The translations under genes and the position numbers were made by a program. 64,000 bases of DNA. It comes from Gracilimonas sp017641085. GTDB lineage: Bacteria > Bacteroidota > Rhodothermia > Balneolales > Balneolaceae. Positions 9,515 to 16,855 of this stretch are shown one piece after another; position 1 is the first letter of the stretch; the number at the start of each line of letters is the position of its first letter. The notes under the pieces were generated by a model. The model did not search any database, had not been told where the DNA came from, and worked only from the letters and a program-made list of their open reading frames with translations. The DNA is taken from assembly GCF_046115515.1 (NCBI RefSeq), contig NZ_CP175953.1. One strand, 5' to 3'.

Positions 9515-10420
9515 ATGAAAACACATCAAAAATCACCCAAAGAGCTAAAAGAAACGGTTCGGAAGAAATACAGCCAGATCAGCGAACAGGCTAAAGATTA
9601 TAACGCTCGTTCCTGTTGTGGGGCAGGGGGAGAATCCACCAAGGTATATAACATCATGACAGATGATTACAGTGAATTGGAGGGCTATAATGCTGATGCA
9701 GATTTAGGTTTGGGTTGTGGGCTGCCAACTCAATTTGCTCAAATCAGGAAAGGGAACTATGTAATTGACCTGGGTTCCGGAGCCGGCAATGATTGTTTTG
9801 TAGCAAGGCATGAGGCCGGGGCAGAAGGAAAGGTGCTGGGCATTGACTTTGCAGAACCGATGATTGCTAAAGCACGGCAAAATGCAGACAAGCTTGGGTT
9901 TAATAATGTAGAATTTCGATATGGGGATATAGAAGAACTGCCGGTTTCTGATGATGTAGCCGATGTAGTGGTCAGCAACTGTGTATTGAACCTGGTTCCC
10001 GACAAAGAAAAAGTATTTACCGAAATTCACAGGGTGCTTAAACCCGGCGGACATTTCAGTATTTCTGATATTGTATTGGAGGGAGATCTCCCGGAAGCCC
10101 TTCGGGAAGATGCCGAAATGTATGCAGGGTGTGTAGCCGGCGCCATCCAAAAAGAAACCTATCTGGGCTATATCAAAGAAGCCGGATTTGAAGACATCAC
10201 CATCCAGAAGGAAAAACCGATTGAGATTCCCGAGGATATTCTAAGTCAGTATTTAGCTGAGCATGAAATGGCCGAATTTAACTCAGGCGGAACTGGTATT
10301 TACAGCATCACTGTCTTTGCCCGTAAAGCCGGGGAAGGTAAATCAGAGAAAAAGGAAGCTGTGACGATGCTTGGAAATGCCAACGCTAATGCTTGCGAGC
10401 CCGGTTCGGGATGCTGCTAA
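9515..10420 (+). CDS. arsM: Arsenite S-adenosylmethionine methyltransferase
   Basis: ArsM transfers methyl groups from SAM to As(III), giving methylated and eventually volatile arsenicals. The 301-residue protein has SAM motif I VIDLGSGAG at 83-91 and the class I methyltransferase core through about 185. Its catalytic cysteines can be placed: Cys68 (GLGCG), Cys156 (SNCVLNL) and Cys206 (AGCVAGA). The 50-residue distance between the last two equals that of Cys174 and Cys224 in the algal enzyme CmArsM. Cys34 and Cys35 form an N-terminal pair. The C-terminus is an unusual flexible tail with Cys294 and a final GSGCC. The gene sits 12 bp before arsC in the same unit. Confidence 0.95.
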   Translation: MKTHQKSPKELKETVRKKYSQISEQAKDYNARSCCGAGGESTKVYNIMTDDYSELEGYNADADLGLGCGLPTQFAQIRKGNYVIDLGSGAGNDCFVARHEAGAEGKVLGIDFAEPMIAKARQNADKLGFNNVEFRYGDIEELPVSDDVADVVVSNCVLNLVPDKEKVFTEIHRVLKPGGHFSISDIVLEGDLPEALREDAEMYAGCVAGAIQKETYLGYIKEAGFEDITIQKEKPIEIPEDILSQYLAEHEMAEFNSGGTGIYSITVFARKAGEGKSEKKEAVTMLGNANANACEPGSGCC

Positions 10421-10432
10421 GTTTCTTATCTG

Positions 10433-11041
10433 ATGTATAGTAAACTGAAAGAATACATTCAAAAGCTGGAATCCGGTTACGATTCCATTCCTGAGCAAAG
10501 AAAGGAAAACCTGAAGAAACTGTCTGCTTATATCAAAACAAAGACAGAGAACGATCAGGTAGCTAAACTGAACTACATTTGTACGCATAACAGCCGGCGG
10601 AGTCACCTCGCCCAAATCTGGACTGCAGCGGCTGCGCATTATTATAGGATTGATAATATTGAAACCTATTCAGGTGGGACTGAAGCAACAGCCTTTAATA
10701 CGAGGGCGGTGGCAGCTATTGAAAGAGCCGGATTCATAGTTGATAACCCCGGTGGTGGTAATCCCCGTTATCAGATCACATTTAGTGAAGAAGCAGCATC
10801 GCTTACCTGTTTCTCCAAGAAATTTGATGATAATGTCAACCCGGATACATCCTTTGCGGCTGTAATGACCTGCTCCGATGCGGATAAGAATTGCCCGTTT
10901 GTGCCCGGTACCGAATTCAGAATTGCTGTTACCTACCGTGATCCAAAAGAATCAGACGGCACCGATAAAGAGAAAGAAACCTATGATGAACGATGTTTTC
11001 AGATTGCTAAAGAGATGTTTTATATGATGAGCAAGGTCTAA
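10433..11041 (+). CDS. arsC: LMW-phosphatase-type arsenate reductase
   Basis: This is a 202-residue protein of the low-molecular-weight protein tyrosine phosphatase fold, here most likely reducing arsenate to arsenite for export or methylation. The P-loop is CTHNSRRS at 50-57, a CX5R(S) motif with Cys50 and Arg56. Further cysteines (LTCFSKK, MTCSDADKNCPF) could form the redox relay, although the spacing differs from staphylococcal ArsC. It is longer than the roughly 130-150 residues of classical LMW ArsC, carrying about 45 extra N-terminal residues predicted to be helical. In databases such proteins are often called simply protein-tyrosine-phosphatase; the operon context favours arsenate reductase. 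Confidence 0.85.
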   Translation: MYSKLKEYIQKLESGYDSIPEQRKENLKKLSAYIKTKTENDQVAKLNYICTHNSRRSHLAQIWTAAAAHYYRIDNIETYSGGTEATAFNTRAVAAIERAGFIVDNPGGGNPRYQITFSEEAASLTCFSKKFDDNVNPDTSFAAVMTCSDADKNCPFVPGTEFRIAVTYRDPKESDGTDKEKETYDERCFQIAKEMFYMMSKV

Positions 11042-11059
11042 AAAAATTTACCCATATTA

Positions 11060-11075
11060 ATCGCAAAAATACGAT
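11060..11075. promoter_or_regulatory. Second candidate ArsR operator
   Basis: ATCGCA-AAAA-TACGAT has the same 6-4-6 spacing as the site before arsR, with one arm mismatch. It lies 3 bp before the ATG at 11079, in the 37-bp gap after arsC. It suggests a second regulated promoter, or a repressor roadblock, for the last two genes. Confidence 0.5.
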
Positions 11076-11078
11076 AAA

Positions 11079-11525
11079 ATGAATACTTCAACTTTTGTAA
11101 CCACTTTAGTAAACAACACAGGAAAAGAGCTGCAATTCAGTCTTCCAGACTCAACGGTGATTTCCGGTGATCTTCACATCACCGAAATACAACACCATTC
11201 GATAGATTCAGTAGATTGCGGTGGAAACGAGCACTCATACAATGAAACGGTAATTCAGCTTTGGGTGAATGAGAACTCTGAGAATACGGCTGAATGGACA
11301 ACCGACAAGGCCCTGAAGATCATCGAGCTTGTGGGGGAAAAACAAGCATACCGAGATGAAGCCGAATTGTTTATCGAGTTCGGAGATTCTAAACATCCCA
11401 CCATTCGATATTCTATACAGGATGTTAAAGAAAATTCGGAAACACTGATCATGGCATTGTCGGTAAAACCAACTGTATGCAAACCAAGTTTAAACAGAGA
11501 AGTGAAAGCGGGGGCTTGTTGTTAA
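11079..11525 (+). CDS. Small arsenic-operon protein, DUF6428-like
   Basis: This 148-residue soluble protein has no recognised enzymatic motif and no signal peptide or membrane segment. It fits my memory of the DUF6428 family, which occurs in arsenic loci of Bacteroidota, but I could not check this. It is acidic and predicted to be mixed alpha/beta. Cysteines stand out: an IDSVDCGGNEHSYNE segment in the first half containing Cys and His, Cys130 in the PTVCKPS stretch, and a terminal GACC pair. Those thiols and the position between arsC and acr3 suggest an As(III)-binding or delivery role (inference). Its stop codon is one base from the acr3 ATG, so the two are translationally coupled. Confidence 0.7.
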   Translation: MNTSTFVTTLVNNTGKELQFSLPDSTVISGDLHITEIQHHSIDSVDCGGNEHSYNETVIQLWVNENSENTAEWTTDKALKIIELVGEKQAYRDEAELFIEFGDSKHPTIRYSIQDVKENSETLIMALSVKPTVCKPSLNREVKAGACC

Positions 11526-11526
11526 G

Positions 11527-12564
11527 ATGTCAAATTCAGAAAAGACCATGGACTTTTTTGAGCGATACCTGACAGTTTGGGTATTGCTGTGTATCGGAAT
11601 TGGAATTGGGGTAGGATATCTGGCCGGGGATTCCATCGAAGTCATCAGCCGATGGGAGATTTACAAAGTCAACATACCCGTAGCTGTTTTGATCTGGCTG
11701 ATGATTTACCCCATGATGCTACAGGTTGATTTTGCTTCGCTCAAAGAGATCGGAAAGTCACCGAAAGGAGTAGTGTGGACTGTTATCATCAACTGGGCTA
11801 TAAAACCCTTTACCATGGCATTCTTTGCCTGGATATTCTTTGATCAGCTGTATTCTGCATGGCTGAGTCCTGAGCTGGCTGACCAATATATTGCCGGGGC
11901 AATCCTGCTGGGAGCCGCTCCTTGTACGGCTATGGTGTTTGTATGGTCCTATTTATCGGACGGAGATCCTAATTATACCCTGGTGCAAGTCTCGGTAAAT
12001 GACTTGCTGATATTGGTATTGTTCATTCCTATTGTTGGTCTGTTGCTGGGTATTACGGATATTATCATTCCGTGGAATACATTGGCAGCCTCCATTATCG
12101 TTTTTGTGGTGATTCCATTAGTAGCGGGTTATCTGACACACAAAGTGGCCATCGCTAAAAAAGGGAAGCAGTGGTACACCGAAACCTTCCTGCCAAAGTT
12201 CAAACCTGTTTCCATTTCAGCATTATTGATCACATTGATTCTGCTGTTTGCTTACCAGGGAGAACGCATTATATCACAGCCTTTGGATATCATCTTCATT
12301 GCCATCCCTCTGATCATCCAGACATATTTCATCTTTGGAATCGCATGGTTTGGGGGAAAGTGGATCGGGTTGCCGTATCAGGTTTGTGCACCGGGATCTA
12401 TGATCGGGGCCAGTAACTTTTTTGAGCTTGCAGTTGCCGTGGCTATCGCTTTATTCGGACTGCAGTCTGGTGCAGCTTTAGTAACCGTTGTTGGTGTTTT
12501 GATTGAAGTGCCTGTGATGCTATCGCTGGTAAGATTTGCTAACAGCAAGCGAGCAAGCTACTGA
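11527..12564 (+). CDS. acr3: ACR3-family arsenite efflux permease
   Basis: This is a 345-residue inner-membrane permease of the ACR3 (BASS superfamily) type that exports arsenite using the membrane potential. About ten hydrophobic helices are visible. The signature in helix 4, APCTAMVFVWSYLSDGD, contains Cys133, equivalent to the essential cysteine of characterised ACR3 proteins. The later helix 9 region has the SNFFELAVAVAIALFG block typical of the family. It closes the operon arsR-arsM-arsC-DUF-acr3. No arsA ATPase is present, so export is by the permease alone. I see no clear terminator within the 180 bp after it. Confidence 0.95.
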   Translation: MSNSEKTMDFFERYLTVWVLLCIGIGIGVGYLAGDSIEVISRWEIYKVNIPVAVLIWLMIYPMMLQVDFASLKEIGKSPKGVVWTVIINWAIKPFTMAFFAWIFFDQLYSAWLSPELADQYIAGAILLGAAPCTAMVFVWSYLSDGDPNYTLVQVSVNDLLILVLFIPIVGLLLGITDIIIPWNTLAASIIVFVVIPLVAGYLTHKVAIAKKGKQWYTETFLPKFKPVSISALLITLILLFAYQGERIISQPLDIIFIAIPLIIQTYFIFGIAWFGGKWIGLPYQVCAPGSMIGASNFFELAVAVAIALFGLQSGAALVTVVGVLIEVPVMLSLVRFANSKRASY

Positions 12565-12611
12565 TACACGTAACGAGGGTAGTTTATCTGATTTCTGCTA
12601 ATTGTGGATTT

Positions 12612-12690
12612 CGGGTTTTGAACCATGATTTGTAGGATGATAGGATTGCAATGATTAGTACTGGCTCTGATGCTCTGCGTCGGAGCGGAT
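12612..12690. repeat. Intergenic repeat, copy 1
   Basis: This stretch contains a GGGTT(T/C)TGAAC block, a GATTT.(T/C)AGGAT block and a GATGCTCTGCGT.GGAGCGGAT end, all shared in order with 20027-20128. It lies between the convergent acr3 and prsW genes. A GCGGAT/ATCCGC pair (12685-12690 and 12719-12724) could form a hairpin at the right end. It looks like a dispersed short intergenic element. Confidence 0.55.
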
Positions 12691-12744
12691 ATTAGTTTGT
12701 AAGTATTGTACAGTTCGCATCCGCAAGGAGGCCCAAATAATAGT

Positions 12745-13749
12745 CTAACGCATTAGAGATAGCTGCCATAGATCCGTGTTGTCAATCTTTAAAAGAGGCT
12801 GGATGGCAAGAAGCCCAATTTTTCCAATTTGTGATTCCAGGTATTCAAGTTCTTCAAACTGAGCTTCAACATCTGGATCGGGAGGTAACTCCACACCACT
12901 GTCTTTCATAATTAGAATGCCTTTTGCTTTAATGGATAGCTCCAGGTAAACGCGTAAGTAGCAAATAATATCGCCTACTACTGCTGGTGGAAACTTATCA
13001 CGTATAGATTGAATATATCCTCCAATTCTTGTCTGTGAGATATTGCCGGCTAATAAAATTTGCAGCAGTTCCATGTCACTGTCGAGCCCGGTGCCGAGCC
13101 AGGAGCGGGTGTGAGCCTCACTTTTCTTGAATACGAGGTATAAAACAGGCGGTAAAGAAATGGTGATGAGTAAGGCTGAAGTAGTAGGTGGCAGCAGAAA
13201 CATGTTAAATAAAGCATGCAGTACCACAGCGAGCAGGAAACCGGGGACAAATGAAATCATAGCCGGCCAATCTTTAGTATCGAATAAATCCTTACTGATA
13301 ATAGCTGCGATGGCTGTTGTACAACCATGCATTATGGCTGTGCCGAATCCCCGTACAAACCAGGTGATCAAAGTAGCATCTTCTAATGCTCTAAGGTAAT
13401 ACAGGTTTTCAATAATGGCGAATCCGGCTCCTACAGCCAGGCCAAAAATTGCTGCATCTACCATAAACCCGACCCTACGAGTCACAATCAGAAAAATGAC
13501 AGGGAGAAATTTTAAAAACTCTTCACTAACCGGCGCTATATACCTGGATAACGCCGCTCTGTCAATACCTGTATTATTCAGAATGGTTCCATGAAACAGT
13601 ACGGTTATACCGGCTATTAAGAATCCAAAGAGAATGGTGATTATCACTTCTCTTGTTTTTATAAGCTGAAAGCTGTCAAGCATCCACATGCCAATCAGAA
13701 AAATGACTATGGGCAGAAGGGCAAAACTAAACTCTAAAACCTGAATCAT
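12745..13749 (-). CDS. PrsW-family intramembrane protease
   Basis: This 334-residue integral membrane protein has about seven to eight membrane helices and a soluble C-terminal part of about 120 residues. The family's catalytic features are in place: the EEFLK motif with Glu76 and Glu77, a GAGFAIIEN helix with Glu114, His141 (IMHGCTTA) and His178 (LHALFNMF). PrsW proteases cleave membrane-bound anti-sigma factors in Bacillus. Here the gene is 16 bp downstream of the gluzincin/propeller gene and in the same orientation. It lies only a few kilobases from the anti-sigma factor at 16856-18475, a plausible substrate (inference). A terminator separates the two units. Confidence 0.85.
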   Translation of the reverse strand: MIQVLEFSFALLPIVIFLIGMWMLDSFQLIKTREVIITILFGFLIAGITVLFHGTILNNTGIDRAALSRYIAPVSEEFLKFLPVIFLIVTRRVGFMVDAAIFGLAVGAGFAIIENLYYLRALEDATLITWFVRGFGTAIMHGCTTAIAAIISKDLFDTKDWPAMISFVPGFLLAVVLHALFNMFLLPPTTSALLITISLPPVLYLVFKKSEAHTRSWLGTGLDSDMELLQILLAGNISQTRIGGYIQSIRDKFPPAVVGDIICYLRVYLELSIKAKGILIMKDSGVELPPDPDVEAQFEELEYLESQIGKIGLLAIQPLLKIDNTDLWQLSLMR

Positions 13750-13765
13750 GCTTGCAAATTTTATT

Positions 13766-16714
13766 TTATCTCATCAATCTTAATGAAATCATCAGTTCAT
13801 CACTGAGGGTGCCGGCAATATCGTTCCAGGCAGAGGCATAACCTACTGAAAAGGTAGATTCAAGTATAGAAATGACGGATAACCTGAAGTCTAACTGCGC
13901 CCCGGCGTTGTAATATCGTTGCAAAAAGGTATCATCATCTATGTTGGTGAGTAATCCTGTGGTAAATAGATTAAGTTGTGCCCAGTTAGCATATAGGTTC
14001 ATAAAACCGGCCCTTTTAAATCGCACAGGTGGGAGGGACCATTCCACCATCAGTTTTCCATAATTGGTACCGCCAATCTGGTTCAGATCCGCACCGGGAA
14101 AAGCCTGCGGCGATCGGTATCTTTTACTGGGTTTGTAATCAATCCAGTTGTTACCAAATCCTCCAAAATAGAAGTTGCCAAGAGGTTCCCTTCTGGGGGA
14201 AAATGAAATTCCTGCCGAAGACCTTAGCCAAATGGAAGAGTGGTGAATAGGCAATGCAATTCCATAGTCCAGATTTTGATTTACCCTTGGGAATAAAGTG
14301 CCTTCAACATAATTGTGATAGGTCTGCAGCTCCCAGCTCCATCCTTTTTCATAATCCACTGCTCCTAATGATGCCAACATGGCTTTATAAGATAAACTGC
14401 CCGAAAGAGATACGAATTCAGAAAAAGAGGTAATTACATTCTGGAAACTTGGCAGTCGTTCCATCCCACCATAGTAAGCGGTACTTAAATCAGCCGTAAG
14501 CGTTTTATCAACCTCGTCCATCAGTTGAAAATTTCTTCCCAATCCAATGGAATACCCTTTTCGTGATTGTTTGGTAGGGCCAAAAAGGTCATAGAAATCG
14601 GCTCCGTTGTAGTTACCGAAATATCTCCACTTTTGAGCTTCATAAGAAAAAGAAGCATGGAATCTTTCATCACCAGCCAAGCTGGAATATGGGGAATACG
14701 ATATTGCAATTCCCAAATTGTGAAACCTGAGTGGGTCGTTGAAATTGAATCGCATTCCGGCCGCGGCATAATCCTTGAATCCCTGAATAATTGGGTAGGC
14801 AGAGGTCAAAGCCATGTTGGAGAAAGGTGTGTAGTCCGATTGTCCGGTACGTAACTCATCCACGTTATACTTATCGGGCGAAGGAGGGGGAAGCATCCAG
14901 TCTATAACAACGGGGTGCTTTTCAACTATTTCTTGCCCAAGAAAATTAATGGCACTTACTCTTTCAGCAGGCTTATTCTCAATGAGTACAGGTAAGAAGC
15001 CTTTTCCTGTATATTCGAATGCCATGAGGGTGTCATCCGTAATGGGAATTGGTTTGAAATAACCGGTTTCTACATTGGTAAGCCATTCCATTTGATCGTT
15101 TTCGATGTCATATCTGGTAATATTTGATACACCGGAGTAATAGCTGGAACCAAACAAGAACTTTCCATCTTCAGAAAACTTAAAGCTGGCGGGTGAACTC
15201 ACTTCGAAATCATAGATTTCCTCAGGCTCAAATTTCCCCTGCATTAAAGAGTCGGTACTCATCATGACCAGCTTTTGCAAGCCTTGCACATCACCGATAG
15301 CCGCACTCAAATACTTTCCGTCAGGAGAGATATCGATATCAAAGAGGTCTTCTCCATAAGGCATGGAATGGACTCGGTTCCATTCTGTATAAGGCTCAGG
15401 GATGCGAATCAAGGATACAATGCCATTTAAATGCCTGACTCCCCAAAGCGATCGGTCATTGGGATTGAACACCAAATCTCCGGTGCGCAGATCTTTTATC
15501 AATTGCCTTGAGTTGCCGGTCTCGATATTTACGGCAAATAAATCACGCCAGCCGTTATTATCGTTGGTATAGAATATCGTTTGGCTGTCAGCATCATAGG
15601 CTAATGAACTGACAAAGTAGAGAGCAGAACCATTAATATCTGCAACACGCTCCATTTCCCCCGTTTTTGGATCTAACAAAGTGATATGTGCAATCTGGCC
15701 CGGTAGATCAGCTGCAAAAATAATTTTATTCAATTCTTTGGCATAGATAGCTGAAGACACACCTCCAATAGGGGTTTTTGAGAGTACTTTTCTCTGCGTA
15801 ACCGGATTCCTTCTGATGTTAGCCAGGTTATTTCGCTGCCACTCTTTTTCCCATTCTATCCATTCTGACCATTCATCATCTAATGAATTCCCATAAACCT
15901 GCTCGAATTGTCGGGCATAAAATCGTTTACTGTCGTCATCCCGGGACACCCACTCAAGCAAAGATTCCGGTCCATATTGGTGGGACAGGTAAGCCATAAA
16001 GCGGGTGCCATACATGTAGGAATTTGCACCGGCTTCAAAGTCGGTAGTAGTGCCTTCTGACTCCAGCCCAACGGCATCATAAATATAGGAAGAGTCGCGC
16101 ACCATGGTCCGGAACATCATTTCGTCATATGCGCCCATCACTCGTCCGATGCCGCCCGACATCCACGTGGTCATATACTCAGCAATACCTTCATGGTACC
16201 ATCTTGGGGAAAAAATCCTGGGCACCGTCAGGTAGCTGTATAGCATAGAAACGGGGTTGTCCCGATCAGGGAAAACTTTACCGGCAAACAGTTTACGATA
16301 AAAACGATCAGCTGAAGATGATTTTTCCTGAGCGATTATATGAACCAACTCGTGCTTCATCAGCACACCTATTCGTTCATTAGCGGGGTTGGTCTCGTAT
16401 GCATAATGGAAGGGAGCTATTCCCATCAAAATCACATTATTAGGTACGGCTGAGGCACCACCCTGCGCAAAGTCACCAAAATCGGACATTATCACGGTTA
16501 CCGGCTCAGTAACCTGGTAGTTGAACTTATCTTTATGGAAATCGAGTGCGTTGGTGTAGCTTCGGATTGTGTGGTTAATGAGGTATTCGTGCCCGAAATT
16601 GTAATAAACAAGGTTCAGGTCTTCCGTTTTTACCGTTTTATACTGCCCGAAGGCAAAGGATTGACATAATAAGAGTGTGACACCCCCAAGAATAAATTTG
16701 CTTACATAACCCAA
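13766..16714 (-). CDS. Secreted metallopeptidase / propeller / outer-membrane barrel fusion
   Basis: This is a 982-residue exported protein in three parts. After a signal peptide (1-23, ending AFGQ) comes a gluzincin-like peptidase domain with HELVH at 121-125 and the third-ligand helix WYHEGIAEY at 172-180, so zinc binding appears intact. The middle (about 300-640) is a TolB/WD40-like beta propeller with repeated phrases such as SPDGKYLSAAIGD and FSEDGKFLFGSSYYSG. The last third is rich in alternating aromatic strands ending in LMISLRLMR and resembles an outer-membrane beta barrel of the BamA/surface-antigen type. The protein may therefore be anchored in the outer membrane. The substrate is unknown. 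It probably forms an operon with the PrsW-like gene. Confidence 0.75.
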   Translation of the reverse strand: MGYVSKFILGGVTLLLCQSFAFGQYKTVKTEDLNLVYYNFGHEYLINHTIRSYTNALDFHKDKFNYQVTEPVTVIMSDFGDFAQGGASAVPNNVILMGIAPFHYAYETNPANERIGVLMKHELVHIIAQEKSSSADRFYRKLFAGKVFPDRDNPVSMLYSYLTVPRIFSPRWYHEGIAEYMTTWMSGGIGRVMGAYDEMMFRTMVRDSSYIYDAVGLESEGTTTDFEAGANSYMYGTRFMAYLSHQYGPESLLEWVSRDDDSKRFYARQFEQVYGNSLDDEWSEWIEWEKEWQRNNLANIRRNPVTQRKVLSKTPIGGVSSAIYAKELNKIIFAADLPGQIAHITLLDPKTGEMERVADINGSALYFVSSLAYDADSQTIFYTNDNNGWRDLFAVNIETGNSRQLIKDLRTGDLVFNPNDRSLWGVRHLNGIVSLIRIPEPYTEWNRVHSMPYGEDLFDIDISPDGKYLSAAIGDVQGLQKLVMMSTDSLMQGKFEPEEIYDFEVSSPASFKFSEDGKFLFGSSYYSGVSNITRYDIENDQMEWLTNVETGYFKPIPITDDTLMAFEYTGKGFLPVLIENKPAERVSAINFLGQEIVEKHPVVIDWMLPPPSPDKYNVDELRTGQSDYTPFSNMALTSAYPIIQGFKDYAAAGMRFNFNDPLRFHNLGIAISYSPYSSLAGDERFHASFSYEAQKWRYFGNYNGADFYDLFGPTKQSRKGYSIGLGRNFQLMDEVDKTLTADLSTAYYGGMERLPSFQNVITSFSEFVSLSGSLSYKAMLASLGAVDYEKGWSWELQTYHNYVEGTLFPRVNQNLDYGIALPIHHSSIWLRSSAGISFSPRREPLGNFYFGGFGNNWIDYKPSKRYRSPQAFPGADLNQIGGTNYGKLMVEWSLPPVRFKRAGFMNLYANWAQLNLFTTGLLTNIDDDTFLQRYYNAGAQLDFRLSVISILESTFSVGYASAWNDIAGTLSDELMISLRLMR

Positions 16715-16767
16715 AATGTACTCCGTTAATTTTTTGTTAACCCCGCACCTATTTAATCAACCCTGAC

Positions 16768-16808
16768 TTAAAAAACAAAAGAATGACCCCGATTAAAGGG
16801 CCATTCTT
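16768..16808 (-). terminator. Terminator after the anti-sigma gene
   Basis: AAGAATG (16779-16785) pairs with CATTCTT (16802-16808), with an inner CCC/GGG stem. On the minus strand the hairpin is followed by a TTTGTTTTTTA tract. It separates the sigma/anti-sigma unit from the peptidase/PrsW unit. Confidence 0.75.
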
Positions 16809-16855
16809 GATTTGCCGCAGCAGTTAGCTTCTATGTTTGAATAATTGGATGAGGT

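Noticed and set aside
9700..10640. Minus-strand open frames opposite arsM and arsC
   Set aside because: Both arsM and arsC are complete and well supported, so the antisense frames have no independent evidence.
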